This document shows, in pieces, positions 21,772 through 31,722 of a DNA stretch of 64,000 nucleotides. Each line of letters begins with the position of its first letter. The first letter of the stretch is position 1. Location: positions 1-64,000 of the forward strand of contig JACADY010000011.1 in NCBI GenBank assembly GCA_013389115.1. The letters are read 5' to 3'. The translations under genes and the position numbers were made by a program. Source of the stretch: Alphaproteobacteria bacterium. GTDB lineage: Bacteria; Pseudomonadota; Alphaproteobacteria; Micropepsales; Micropepsaceae. The notes beneath the pieces were generated by a model. That model worked only from the letters and a program-made list of their open reading frames with translations. It had not been told where the DNA came from and ran no database searches.

Positions 21772-23067
21772 CTAACGCCTGTTCAATCGGATCGAGACGG
21801 AAAGGGCATGGGCCTCAAGGCCCTCGGCCCTTGCCAGCGCGATGGCGGCGGGGCCGAGTTCGGCCAGCGCCTCCGGCGTGCATTTGAGGATCGAGGTGCG
21901 CTTCAGAAAATCGAGCACCGAGAGGCCGGAAGAAAAACGCGCGCTCCTTGCCGTGGGGAGGACATGATTTGGTCCCGCCACATAGTCGCCGATGGCCTCT
22001 GGCGTGTGGCGGCCCAAGAAGAGTGCCCCGGCATTGCGGATGCTCGCGGCCAGCGCCTCCGGCTCGTCCACTGCAATCTCCACATGTTCAGCGGCGATGG
22101 CATCGGCGAGGCGTGGCGCCTCAGCGAGCGCACGCACGAGAATGACCGCGCCGAAATCGCGCCAGCTTGCCGCCGCGATGGCTGCGCGCGGAGCCGTCCT
22201 CAGTGCCGTTTCGATGGCGGTCTCGACACGCTGCGCAAAGGCCGCGTCGTCCGTGATGAGGATGCTCTGCGCGGTTTCGTCGTGCTCCGCCTGGCTCAGG
22301 AGATCGGCCGCGATCCAGGCAGGATCGTTCCCCTTGTCCGCGATCACGAGGATCTCTGAGGGTCCCGCGATCGAATCGATGCCGACATGGCCGTAAACGA
22401 GGCGCTTTGCGGCCGCGACATAGGCATTGCCGGGGCCAACGATCTTGTCCACCGGCGCGATCGTCTTCGTGCCAAAAGCGAGCGCGGCGACCGCCTGCGC
22501 GCCGCCCACACGGTAAATCTCCGTCACACCGGCGAGCTTGGCTGCAGCAAGGACGGCGGCGTTCATAACGCCCTCTGGTGCGGGGACCACCATCGCGATG
22601 CGTGGTACGCCGGCGACCTTTGCCGCGACCGCATTCATGAGCACGGAACTGGGATAGGCCGCCTTGCCGCCCGGCACATAAAGTCCCGCAGCGGCAACGG
22701 GCGTCCAGCGCCAGCCCAGCTCGGCGCCCGCCTTGTCGGTGAAGCGTTCATCGCCGGGGCGCTGGCGTTCGTGATAGGCGGCGATACGCGCGGCGGCTAA
22801 TTCAAGGGCAGCCTTCGTTTCGACGGGAAGCGCGCGCGATGCCCGTTCAACCTCATCCTCGCTGACCCGCATCGTCTCAGCCGTGAGGTCGGTCCCATCG
22901 AAGCGGTTCGTGTATTCGATGAGCGCCTCATCGCCCCGGGCCTGCACATCGGCCAGGATGCCCCGCACCACCTTGTCCACGTCCTGCGACACCTCGCGCT
23001 TCATCGCGAGAAGCGCGGCGAAGCGGTCCTCGAAATCAGGTGCGGTAGTGGAAAGGCGAATGGGCAT
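21772..23067 (-). CDS. hisD: histidinol dehydrogenase
   Basis: WTPVAAAGLYVPGGKAAYPSSVLMNAVAAKVAGV, GPGNAYVAAAKR, DLLSQAEHD, GPNHVLPTARSARFSSGLSV. Confidence 0.96.
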   Translation of the reverse strand: MPIRLSTTAPDFEDRFAALLAMKREVSQDVDKVVRGILADVQARGDEALIEYTNRFDGTDLTAETMRVSEDEVERASRALPVETKAALELAAARIAAYHERQRPGDERFTDKAGAELGWRWTPVAAAGLYVPGGKAAYPSSVLMNAVAAKVAGVPRIAMVVPAPEGVMNAAVLAAAKLAGVTEIYRVGGAQAVAALAFGTKTIAPVDKIVGPGNAYVAAAKRLVYGHVGIDSIAGPSEILVIADKGNDPAWIAADLLSQAEHDETAQSILITDDAAFAQRVETAIETALRTAPRAAIAAASWRDFGAVILVRALAEAPRLADAIAAEHVEIAVDEPEALAASIRNAGALFLGRHTPEAIGDYVAGPNHVLPTARSARFSSGLSVLDFLKRTSILKCTPEALAELGPAAIALARAEGLEAHALSVSIRLNRR

Positions 23068-23136
23068 CTCACCTCGAACATAGCGCGCGATCCGCGCATT
23101 TCACCCTAAAGGCCTTACGGAAAAGGGGGCACTTTA

Positions 23137-23580
23137 TCAATCCGGATCGTGCCCGGGCTTCACGCGGGTGCCCCAGGGCTCGCCAATGTCCTCAAGCACG
23201 ACGTCGATGCATTCAGCTTCAATCCGGATCGCGGCCCCTCCCGCAAACGTCAGGGTGATGGTGCCTGCCCCCTCCTCCTTTGCGTCAAAGCCGATGGAGA
23301 GAAGATCGAGCACCGCGTCGCGCGCATCGCGGCGAATGGCGCTCGACTGCACCTTGAGGACGCCGTCGAAGTGAACGCCGGCGCGCGCACGATGGTAAAT
23401 GCCACGCGCATCCGCAGCGGGTAGCTCTTCCCATTTGAAGCGGTTGCAGACAAAGGCGAAGCGGCGCTGATGCGGCAGATAAGCCAGATCGCCGACCTTC
23501 AGCACCGCGTCCTGGAGATAGGCGGAGATGACCGCCAGATCTTCCGCATCCTCCGCGCGCAGCTTGGCCCGTTCAGACAT
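23137..23580 (-). CDS. DUF2948 family protein
   Basis: LRAEDAEDLAVISAYLQDAVLKVGDLAYLPHQRRFAFVCNRFKWE; located between hisD and murA. Confidence 0.8.
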   Translation of the reverse strand: MSERAKLRAEDAEDLAVISAYLQDAVLKVGDLAYLPHQRRFAFVCNRFKWEELPAADARGIYHRARAGVHFDGVLKVQSSAIRRDARDAVLDLLSIGFDAKEEGAGTITLTFAGGAAIRIEAECIDVVLEDIGEPWGTRVKPGHDPD

Positions 23581-23593
23581 CCGCCTCTTTCCG

Positions 23594-24880
23594 CTATACC
23601 TTTACGCGCTCAATGCTTGCGCCACAGCGGCCGAGCTTTTCCTCCAGGCGCTCAAAGCCGCGGTCGAGATGATAGACGCGATTGACGATCGTCTCACCCT
23701 CGGCGGCAAGCCCGGCAAGGACAAGACCGACACTCGCCCGCAAATCCGTCGCCATCACCGGCGCGCCCTTCAGGCGCTCCACGCCCGTCACGATGGCCGT
23801 CTGACCCTCAACGCGAATGTCGGCGCCCATGCGCGCCAGCTCCGGCACATGCATGAAGCGATTCTCGAAAATCGTCTCGGTGATATGCGAAACACCCTTG
23901 GCCTGGCAGACAAGCGCCATGAGCTGCGCCTGGAGGTCTGTCGGGAAACCGGGATAGGGATCCGTTGTCACATCGACAGGCTCCAAATGCGCGCCGTTGC
24001 GCGAGACATGGACGCCGCGATTGGTCTCTGTGATGTGGACCCCCATCGATTCAAGAATGGGGATCACCGCGTTGATGAGTTCCTTGCGCGCGCCCACAAG
24101 CTCCACTTCGCCGCCGACGGCCGCGACCGTCATCGCATAGGTGCCCGTCTCGATGCGGTCGGGAAGCACGCTGTGCCGCGCGCCATGCAGGCGAGGCTGA
24201 CCCTCAATGCGCAACGTGCGGGTCCCGAGGCCCTCGATCTTCGCCCCCATGGCAATGAGGCAGTGGGCAAGGTCGGTGACCTCGGGCTCGATGGCGCAAT
24301 TCTCCAGCAGCGTCTCACCCTTGGCGAGCGAGGCTGCCATCATCACATTTTCAGTTGCGCCCACAGATACGTGCGGGAAGCGATAGTGCCCGCCGGTGAG
24401 GCCGTCATTGGCCTGCGCGATCACATAGCCTTCCTCAAGATGGATCGTCGCGCCCAGGGCCTCCAGGCCCTTGATGTGGAAGTCCACCGGCCGCGGGCCG
24501 ATGGCGCAGCCGCCCGGCAGCGAGACCTTGGCCTTGCCTGAGCGCGCCAGCAGCGGGCCGAGGACGAAAAAGCTCGCCCGCATCTTGCGCACCAAGTCGT
24601 AAGGCGCGGTCGTGTCGGCGATTTCACGCGCGGTGAGGATGAGCGTGCGGCCCGATGCCGCCTCTGCCCCGCCATTGCCGTCCAGCGCGATGCGCACGCC
24701 CAGGACGCCCAGGATCTCGGCCAACTGGGAAATGTCGGCGAGGTGGGGGATATAGTCGAGAATGAGCGGCTCGTCACTCAGGAGGCTCGCCACCATAAGG
24801 GGGAGGCCCGCGTTCTTCGCGCCGCTGATCGGAATTTCGCCGTTGAGGCGGTTGCCTCCCCGGATGAGGATACGGTCCAT
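23594..24880 (-). CDS. murA: UDP-N-acetylglucosamine 1-carboxyvinyltransferase
   Basis: Start [57 protein letters not shown]. Confidence 0.97.
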   Translation of the reverse strand: MDRILIRGGNRLNGEIPISGAKNAGLPLMVASLLSDEPLILDYIPHLADISQLAEILGVLGVRIALDGNGGAEAASGRTLILTAREIADTTAPYDLVRKMRASFFVLGPLLARSGKAKVSLPGGCAIGPRPVDFHIKGLEALGATIHLEEGYVIAQANDGLTGGHYRFPHVSVGATENVMMAASLAKGETLLENCAIEPEVTDLAHCLIAMGAKIEGLGTRTLRIEGQPRLHGARHSVLPDRIETGTYAMTVAAVGGEVELVGARKELINAVIPILESMGVHITETNRGVHVSRNGAHLEPVDVTTDPYPGFPTDLQAQLMALVCQAKGVSHITETIFENRFMHVPELARMGADIRVEGQTAIVTGVERLKGAPVMATDLRASVGLVLAGLAAEGETIVNRVYHLDRGFERLEEKLGRCGASIERVKV

Positions 24881-25050
24881 ACGCTTCTCTGTGACTCCCC
24901 GGAACTGGTGTGGCGGCCCTGTGCCGTCGCTCATCCACTCGCCCGCCCGTCCCTTGCGTGTAGCGCAAGGATCGGGCCAGTGACAATGGAAGATGACCGC
25001 ATGCTCAGGCTTTGCTTTGACGGATTTGCGGTGGCATTGCGGCGCGAGGA

Positions 25051-25206
25051 TCAAGTCCCTTTTGAATCAGGGCTTTCCGCTTCGCCGGCCGCGCCCGCCC
25101 GTGCCCGGTCTTGCGCCTTGCGGCGGCGCAAATTGGCGCGCAGGGCCTTGGCCAGCCGTTCCTCGCGCGGGTTGGGGGAACTTTGTCGATCGCTAGGTGA
25201 TCCCAA
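25051..25206 (-). CDS. small basic protein (51 aa, possible TTG start), copy 1 of a duplicated core
   Basis: Manual translation: [51 protein letters not shown]; not in ORF track. Confidence 0.45.
   Translation of the reverse strand: MGSPSDRQSSPNPREERLAKALRANLRRRKAQDRARAGAAGEAESPDSKGT
25103..25172. repeat. 70-bp direct repeat, copy 1 (flanks norB)
   Basis: gcccggtcttgcgccttgcggcggcgcaaattggcgcgcagggccttggccagccgttcctcgcgcgggt; 69/70 identical to 27911..27980. Confidence 0.93.
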
Positions 25207-25406
25207 GGTGACGTCGCTTCCCGGCCCCTACTTTTCCCAATGTGGTTAACACGCAAACAAGGTTCAGACGTTGAGCGCATAGACCAGGTTCAACGCTGGG
25301 TGTACATTTTCACTGGGTGATTCTTGTGATGGAACACCCTTTGCGTGCCGACGCCTCACTTTGTCAGCGTTTGTGCTGGAATCCCTCAATCCAAGGGACG
25401 TGAGCC

Positions 25407-27716
25407 ATGTCGCATCAGACCGATGCACGCCTTGATGAAATGGAATCCTTGTCCCCGTGGTGGCCGCGCGCCGTTGCCCTCGTCATGGTGCTGGGTTTCA
25501 CCGGTCTCATCCTTTTATCGGTCACGGTCTACAATAACGCGCCCCCCATTCCCACCCGGGCGATCGCGCCAGATGGCGAAGTCGTTTTCACGGCCGACGA
25601 CATTTCCGACGGTCAGGCGGTATTCCTCAAATACGGCCTCATGAACAATGGGACCATTTGGGGCCATGGCGGGATGCTTGGTCCCGATTTCTCGGCGCAG
25701 ACCCTGCACAATCTCGGCCTCTTCTTTGCTGGCAGGATAGCGCGCGAGCGGTTCGGGGTCGCTTACACCGACTTGGACAGGCTGCAAAAAGGCACCGTCG
25801 AGGGCGAAGTTGCGGCACTTTTCAAAACCAACACCTTTGATCCCGCCAGTGGCACACTCCCTCTGCCTGAGGGTGGCAAAGAAGCCTTCGCGGATGCCGT
25901 CCGCTATTGGACCGATTACTTCAAGGAGCCCGCGACCAATGGCGGCCTCGCACGCGAGGCGGTAAGGAACGCGGATGAACTGCGCCAGCTTACGGCGTTC
26001 TTCGTGTGGACGGCTTGGGCATCGGCGGTCCAGCGTCCGGGCACAACCCATTCCTATACGAACAATTTTCCCTACGATCCGCTCGTGGGCAATCACCCCA
26101 CCGGGGATACCGTGCTGTGGAGCGCCGTGAGCCTACTCTTTCTGCTCGGTGGCATCGGGATCGTCCTGCTCGCTTTCGGCAAGTTCGATTATCTCGGGTG
26201 GCATGGCGGTGAGACGCACGGGGGCCGGAAAGTCCAAACGGCGCAGGTCACCCCTGCCCAGACCGCATTGCTCAAGTTCATGGTTGTGGCCGCAGCCCTT
26301 TTTCTGACGCAAGCCTTGGTCGGCGGCGCACTCGCACATTATCGCGCTGAGCCCGGCGATTTCTATGGTTTCGACCTCTCCGTCATTTTCCCAAGCAATT
26401 TGCTGCGCGGCTGGCACCTGCAGCTTGCAATCTTCTGGGTTGCCACTTCCTACATGGGCGGCGCCTTGTACGTAGCGGCGGCGCTCGCCGGCAAGGACCC
26501 GAAATGGCAGCAGACATTGATCAATATCCTGTTCGGCGCCCTCGTCCTTGTCGTTGTCGGCAGCCTCCTTGGCCAGTGGGCGGGAATCAAGAATCTCCTG
26601 GGCGATGTCTGGTTCTGGTTCGGAAATCAGGGTTGGGAATATCTTGAGATCGGCCGCTTCTGGCAGGTGCTGCTCGTCGCGGGCATGCTGTTCTGGTTCT
26701 GGCTCGTGCTCCGCGCGGTCTTGCCTATATGGGACAATCCGACGTTGAAGCCATTTGTAACGTTCTTCCTGATTGCGGCGTTTGCCATTCCCTTTTTCTA
26801 TTTGCCGGCGTTCTTCTTCGGTCCGAAAACGCATTTCACCATCGTGGACGTTTGGCGCTTCTGGATCATTCATTTGTGGGTTGAAGGATTTTTCGAATTC
26901 TTCATCACGGTGATCGTGGCGCTGATCTTCTTTCAGCTCGGCATCGTGCGGCGCATTACAGCTCTGCGCGTCATCTATCTCGATGCCATACTCTACTTCG
27001 TCGGGGGGCTGATCGGCACAGCGCATCACTGGTATTTCACGGGGCAAACGCCGCTCGCCATGGCCCTTGGCGCAACCTTCTCCGCGCTGGAAGTGGTGCC
27101 GCTCACCCTTTTGACGCTCGACGCCTGGGATTTTTACAAAGTGACGCGGGGCGATGTCGGCGCCTCGGGATTCCGACACCGGTGGACATTCTTTTTTCTC
27201 ATGGCCGTCGGCTTCTGGAATTTCATAGGCGCGGGCGTGTTCGGCTTCCTCATCAACATGCCTATCGTCAGCTACTACGAAGTCGGCACGACGCTTACCG
27301 TGAACCATGGCCATGCCGCGTTCGTTGGCGTTTTCGGCATGCTGGCCGTGGGGCTGATGGCTTATGTTCTGCGGGAAGTGACGAGCGATGTCAGCTGGTC
27401 TCGCGTGGAGCCGTATTTAAAGGTCTCGTTCTGGGGGCTCAATATCGGCCTTGCGATGATGGTTGGCCTTAGTCTCCTGCCCAACGGATTGCTGCAAGTG
27501 TGGGACGTGATCGCGAACGGCTACAGGCATGCACGCTCCATCGCACATACGGGAAGCGAACTGCCCAAGCTGCTGGAGTGGATGCGAACCCCCGGCGACC
27601 TCGTGTTCATCTTCGTTGGCACAGTCCCGCTGTTGCTGAGCTTGTGGTTTGCCTATCTTGATCTGCTGCGGAAACCGCCCCGTGTCGCCGTATTGCGCGA
27701 GGGGCAGGTCACGTGA
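25407..27716 (+). CDS. norB: quinol-dependent nitric oxide reductase (qNOR)
   Basis: 769 aa, fused N-terminal domain plus haem-copper oxidase-like helices (NHGHAAFVGVFGMLAVGLMAYVLR, GTAHHWYFTG). Confidence 0.9.
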   Translation: MSHQTDARLDEMESLSPWWPRAVALVMVLGFTGLILLSVTVYNNAPPIPTRAIAPDGEVVFTADDISDGQAVFLKYGLMNNGTIWGHGGMLGPDFSAQTLHNLGLFFAGRIARERFGVAYTDLDRLQKGTVEGEVAALFKTNTFDPASGTLPLPEGGKEAFADAVRYWTDYFKEPATNGGLAREAVRNADELRQLTAFFVWTAWASAVQRPGTTHSYTNNFPYDPLVGNHPTGDTVLWSAVSLLFLLGGIGIVLLAFGKFDYLGWHGGETHGGRKVQTAQVTPAQTALLKFMVVAAALFLTQALVGGALAHYRAEPGDFYGFDLSVIFPSNLLRGWHLQLAIFWVATSYMGGALYVAAALAGKDPKWQQTLINILFGALVLVVVGSLLGQWAGIKNLLGDVWFWFGNQGWEYLEIGRFWQVLLVAGMLFWFWLVLRAVLPIWDNPTLKPFVTFFLIAAFAIPFFYLPAFFFGPKTHFTIVDVWRFWIIHLWVEGFFEFFITVIVALIFFQLGIVRRITALRVIYLDAILYFVGGLIGTAHHWYFTGQTPLAMALGATFSALEVVPLTLLTLDAWDFYKVTRGDVGASGFRHRWTFFFLMAVGFWNFIGAGVFGFLINMPIVSYYEVGTTLTVNHGHAAFVGVFGMLAVGLMAYVLREVTSDVSWSRVEPYLKVSFWGLNIGLAMMVGLSLLPNGLLQVWDVIANGYRHARSIAHTGSELPKLLEWMRTPGDLVFIFVGTVPLLLSLWFAYLDLLRKPPRVAVLREGQVT

Positions 27717-27867
27717 CCGCCGTTGATGAACGCTCATGACCTGATAGTACCACCCGGCCGCTATCGATCCGATCGTGAGCCTTGAGCGCGCAGGCTCTTT
27801 TGGGGGCCGACCCCTTCACAGCGTGTGCTTCGATGCGGCGCTGAGCCGGTGGAGACGTTGGCGCGCG

Positions 27868-28029
27868 CTATTTGGTTTCCTCTTCGCTTTCCTGCGACGT
27901 TTCGGCTCGCGCCCGGTCTTGCGCCTTGCGGCGGCGCAGATTGGCGCGCAGGGCCTTGGCCAGCCGTTCCTCGCGCGGGTCGGGCCTTTGGGTGTTCGGC
28001 AATGGCACGTTCGGGCCTTCCTTGGTCAT
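27868..28029 (-). CDS. small basic protein (53 aa), copy 2 of a duplicated core
   Basis: Manual translation: [53 protein letters not shown]; not in ORF track. Confidence 0.65.
   Translation of the reverse strand: MTKEGPNVPLPNTQRPDPREERLAKALRANLRRRKAQDRARAETSQESEEETK
27911..27980. repeat. 70-bp direct repeat, copy 2
   Basis: Single mismatch to 25103..25172. Confidence 0.93.
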
Positions 28030-28109
28030 ATGCCGATCAAAGAATGGGTTACTTAACGCCGTTCCCTTTTTGCCCGGCGCCTCTGATGCTTGTCAAATCG
28101 CCCGCCAAT

Positions 28110-29003
28110 TCATCGCTCGCGCCGAGGGTCGCCCGCCTCATCGCGCGCGATGCGACCCAGCCAATCGCGCTTGCAGGGTTTTGGCCGCTTCAGGCCATCG
28201 GGAAGCTTAGTCAGCTCATCCACGCAGGCATCATCGATCTGTTCCTGGGTGACATTCCGTGCGGTTGAAAGGTCCGTCTCGCCAATAACCGCGCCCGACA
28301 GGTTGGCGCGCAGGAGATCGGCTCCCTCGAAGTCCACGCGTCTCAGTACGGCGCCGGAGAGGTCGGCGCTCGAAAGATTCGCGCCCGAGAGGTCAGCGCC
28401 CACCATGATCGCGCCCGAGAAATTGGCGGTGCTCAGCATCGCGCCCCTGAGATTGGCCCGCATCAACAGGGCCCCCGAGACATTCGCGCCGCGCAGGTTC
28501 GCGGCCATGAGATTGACGCCCGCCAGATAGGTGCGCTTCACCCACCGCCCGTCCTTGCCTTGTTCGCCCGACAAATCGATGCCGACAAGGGGCGTCGATG
28601 TCTTCCAAAGGCCATAATCGCCGATCACCACCCAGTCAGGAGGCGGATCGCCGTCGCCTTCAGCGGGCTCCGGGCCAAGGGGGAGCATCCAGCCATCCAT
28701 CAGCTGCATGCGGCGGGGATTGGGAATTTTCAGCGTCGTGTCGCTGTTGAGATATTCCAGAGCCTGGATCTTGCCGGAATTGCCAGGCGCCTTGGTCGTC
28801 AAGACCTGCCACGCATCGGCGTCACGCGCGGCGCGGCGATCGCTCATGTCCTGCAAATAGACCCAAATGCCCCCGACGATTGCGAGCGGCCCCAGAAAGC
28901 GCAACAAGCGCATCACGAAGGAATCGTTGAGTGCGTCGAGCACGCCAAACCCGTGCCGCTTCTGCATCACGTAGACGGGCTTTTCTTCATCCCAGTCCGA
29001 CAT
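28110..29003 (-). CDS. pentapeptide repeat protein with N-terminal transmembrane segment
   Basis: LRGANVSGALLMRANLRGAMLSTANFSGAIMVGADLSGANLSSADLSGAVLRRVDFEGADLLRANLSG. Confidence 0.92.
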   Translation of the reverse strand: MSDWDEEKPVYVMQKRHGFGVLDALNDSFVMRLLRFLGPLAIVGGIWVYLQDMSDRRAARDADAWQVLTTKAPGNSGKIQALEYLNSDTTLKIPNPRRMQLMDGWMLPLGPEPAEGDGDPPPDWVVIGDYGLWKTSTPLVGIDLSGEQGKDGRWVKRTYLAGVNLMAANLRGANVSGALLMRANLRGAMLSTANFSGAIMVGADLSGANLSSADLSGAVLRRVDFEGADLLRANLSGAVIGETDLSTARNVTQEQIDDACVDELTKLPDGLKRPKPCKRDWLGRIARDEAGDPRRER

Positions 29004-29107
29004 GGAGGCGCCCCTTCTGGTTCCCTCGCTCCATCCTTTCTTAAAGTTAACACACCCGGAGGCGCGGCGCTGTCTCCATCATGCGACAGGCCTGACGCTA
29101 GTGGAGC

Positions 29108-29161
29108 GAATTTGACATTTGATCCCCGCTCGCGGCGGCCCCAGTATCAAATGTCAAATTC
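29108..29161. repeat. perfect 16-bp inverted repeat GAATTTGACATTTGAT / ATCAAATGTCAAATTC
   Basis: Arms 29108..29123 and 29146..29161. Confidence 0.9.
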
Positions 29162-29208
29162 AAAAGCCTCCCCTCGAATCATATCGTTGCTCGTGTTCCT
29201 TTGATCCC

Positions 29209-29278
29209 GACATTTGCTCAACGGCTCGCTGCATCGAGATGCAAATGTCCGAATCGGACCACTAGTGAATTCGGACAT
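29209..29278. repeat. overlapping inverted repeats (GACATTTGC/GCAAATGTC and ATGTCCGAAT/ATTCGGACAT)
   Basis: Arms 29209..29217 with 29241..29249; 29245..29254 with 29269..29278. Confidence 0.8.
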
Positions 29279-29399
29279 AGGCGTCGCGCTGCGATCCCGG
29301 CACATTCAGGCTCTGGCGCGAAGGGCTTTCCCCCGGCGCCGCCTTGGGCTATACGAGCCGCCTTCTGTCCTTGCCCCCGCCTCACATGAGGGGCCGCAG

Positions 29400-29439
<40 letters not shown>

Positions 29440-29498
29440 GCAGCGCTGGAGACGGAAGTGGCTAATAAGGTGGGGGTTTTCCGAACCCTGCCGACTTC

Positions 29499-29519
29499 GG
29501 GGTAACGCCCGGGGTAACG
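29499..29519. promoter_or_regulatory. candidate integrase arm-type sites (GGGGTAACG x2, left end)
   Basis: 29499..29507 and 29511..29519, 12-bp period; inverted copy CGTTACCCC at 29672..29680. Confidence 0.6.
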
Positions 29520-29534
29520 TTTCGGAAGAAGGCG

Positions 29535-29609
<75 letters not shown>

Positions 29610-29821
29610 TCCTCCCCCAGAAAATCAAGTGGTTAGGTGGACCGCTCGCCTCCGGCGAACCTGTAACCCTGCGTTACCCCAAGGGCGAGATGGCCCGACT
29701 CAGACGTTGCCAGCCGTCAACGGATCGTTTAGAACAATATGAGAACATTGCTTTCGTTGGTGACAGCGGCGGCTCGCCGCAATACACAACGAGTTGGCAG
29801 GATCGAAGGGGAGAGCGCTAC

Positions 29822-30781
29822 ATGTTGACCTCGGTGGAGCTTTGCGCGGGCGCGGGCGGTCAGGCGGTTGGACTGGAGCAGGCGGGCTTCGAGCACACCG
29901 CCCTTGTCGAGATTGACCCGCACTGCTGCACCACACTCCGGGCGAACCGGCCCAACTGGAACGTGATCGAAGATGACCTGCGCATCTTCAAAGAGCGCTC
30001 CGCATCGTTCGCCGGAATTGACCTTCTGGCCGGGGGTCTACCCTGCCCGCCGTTCTCGGTCGCGGGAAAGCAGCTCGGCGCTGCTGACGAGCGCAACCTG
30101 TTCCCGGACGCAATCGAGATCGTCGCCGCGACGAAGCCCCGGGCAGTCATGATCGAGAACGTCAGGGGCTTCCTTGACGCGGTTTTCCAAGACTACCGGG
30201 AGGACTTGAAGCGCCAGCTTGAGAAGCTCGGATACAAGACCGAGTGGCGGCTTCTGAACGCCTCGGACTACGGGGTGCCGCAGCTCCGGCCCCGGGTCGT
30301 GATCGTGGCCATTGAAAACTCTTCCACCGAACACTTCGACTGGCCCACGCCGCAGCCGCACAACCCGCCCACGGTCGGCGCGGTCCTCCGGGACCAGATG
30401 GCCGCCGGGGGCTGGCCTGGGGCCGATGCATGGGCCAAGCGAGCCGACGAGATCGCCCCGACCATCGTGGGCGGGTCGAAGAAGCATGGCGGCCCCGACC
30501 TCGGACCTACTCGGGCTCGGGCCGCGTGGGCCTCGCTCGGGGTCAACGGCAAGACCGTTGCCGACGAGCCTCCGGCGGCGGACTTCGTGGGGATGCCGCG
30601 CCTCACGGTCCCGATGGTCGCACGCATTCAGGGCTTCCCCGATGACTGGCGGTTCACGGGCCGCAAGACGGCTGCCTACCGGCAGGTTGGCAACGCCTTC
30701 CCACCGCCGGTCGCAAGGGCCGTAGGCGAGAACGTGCGCGCGGCTCTGACGGCCCGGCGCATCTTCGCCGTGCGCGCCTAA
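29822..30781 (+). CDS. DNA (cytosine-5)-methyltransferase
   Basis: LCAGAGGQAVGLEQAGF (motif I), GGLPCPPFSVAGKQ (PC motif IV), MIENVRGF (ENV motif VI), YRQVGNAFPPPVA (motif X-like). Confidence 0.93.
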   Translation: MLTSVELCAGAGGQAVGLEQAGFEHTALVEIDPHCCTTLRANRPNWNVIEDDLRIFKERSASFAGIDLLAGGLPCPPFSVAGKQLGAADERNLFPDAIEIVAATKPRAVMIENVRGFLDAVFQDYREDLKRQLEKLGYKTEWRLLNASDYGVPQLRPRVVIVAIENSSTEHFDWPTPQPHNPPTVGAVLRDQMAAGGWPGADAWAKRADEIAPTIVGGSKKHGGPDLGPTRARAAWASLGVNGKTVADEPPAADFVGMPRLTVPMVARIQGFPDDWRFTGRKTAAYRQVGNAFPPPVARAVGENVRAALTARRIFAVRA

Positions 30782-30843
30782 GCTCGACCACCCGCGCGGG
30801 CTGTGCAACAATCTCCACCAATTTCGGTGGAGAATCAGACCTA

Positions 30844-31722
30844 TTGCGCGCCAACCTTCCAGCAAGCCTCGTCGCCCCGGGCCACCCCGACTTCGCCGTG
30901 TCGTCGGCCATCCTTGCCGAACTCGACCAGCGGGCCGGGGGGCGGGGGAAGCTCGCCCAGGAAGTCCCGGCCCTTCTGCGCGAGGTCGTTGACGATGTGA
31001 TACAGACGCCGCGCACCGGGCGGCGGTCCTACGACGAGTTGGAGAAGACCGAGAAGACCTACATCGGCACCCGCGTCGAGATCATGCTCCGGGCTCTCCT
31101 GTCGCTGCCGCGCGGGCGGCTGGACGCGGTGGTGGCCGGACATGACACCGACATCAAGCACACGATGGGCAACAACTGGATGATCCCGGGGGAGGCGACA
31201 GACCACCCCTGCATCCTCGTGGCCGCCGATGAGGACCGGGCGCGCTGCTACCTCGGGCTGATCGTCGCCCGGCCCGAATACCTGACTGCCGGAGCCAACC
31301 GTGACGCCAAGCGGAGCATTTCAGCCGCCGGTTTCGCCCACATCCGCTGGATCTTCGCTGACCGCCCATACCCGCCGAACTTCTGGCGCACGATCCCGGC
31401 GGCGTCTGTCCAGAGGATCGTCTCGGGCCGAACCGGCAACGAGCGCGTCATGGCTCTGTTCCGGGAGGTGCAGGACGTGCCCATCACCCGCGAGACGGTT
31501 GAGGGCGTAGCCCGGCAGAAGGACTTCATGCGCCGCATCCGCGCTGACGGCGGGCGCGGGACGCGCGACCTCCTCGCGGCGGAGGGCATCCTGTTGCTGT
31601 CGGGGAAGTATGACGGCCCCCTGATCCGCGCACTCGGGCTTCCGATGGGCGACTTCGTGGCCCACACCCCGGCGGACGAAGGGGAGCGGCAGACCGCCCG
31701 CGCGGCGGGCTGGCGGGTGTAG
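30844..31722 (+). CDS. NaeI-like type II restriction endonuclease
   Basis: DELEKTEKTYIGTRVEIMLRALL...GRLDAVVAGHDTDIKHTMGNNWMIPGEA resembles the NaeI catalytic region (E...D...DxK); between m5C MTase and Vsr. Confidence 0.8.
   Translation: MRANLPASLVAPGHPDFAVSSAILAELDQRAGGRGKLAQEVPALLREVVDDVIQTPRTGRRSYDELEKTEKTYIGTRVEIMLRALLSLPRGRLDAVVAGHDTDIKHTMGNNWMIPGEATDHPCILVAADEDRARCYLGLIVARPEYLTAGANRDAKRSISAAGFAHIRWIFADRPYPPNFWRTIPAASVQRIVSGRTGNERVMALFREVQDVPITRETVEGVARQKDFMRRIRADGGRGTRDLLAAEGILLLSGKYDGPLIRALGLPMGDFVAHTPADEGERQTARAAGWRV

Noticed and set aside
25230-25406. Possible FNR/NNR box upstream of norB
   Set aside because: I could not find a convincing TTGNNNNNNNCAA-type or TTGAT-N4-ATCAA palindrome; partial matches only.
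26133-27314. 393-aa minus-strand ORF
   Set aside because: Antisense to norB; charged low-complexity translation typical of the complement of membrane-helix codons.
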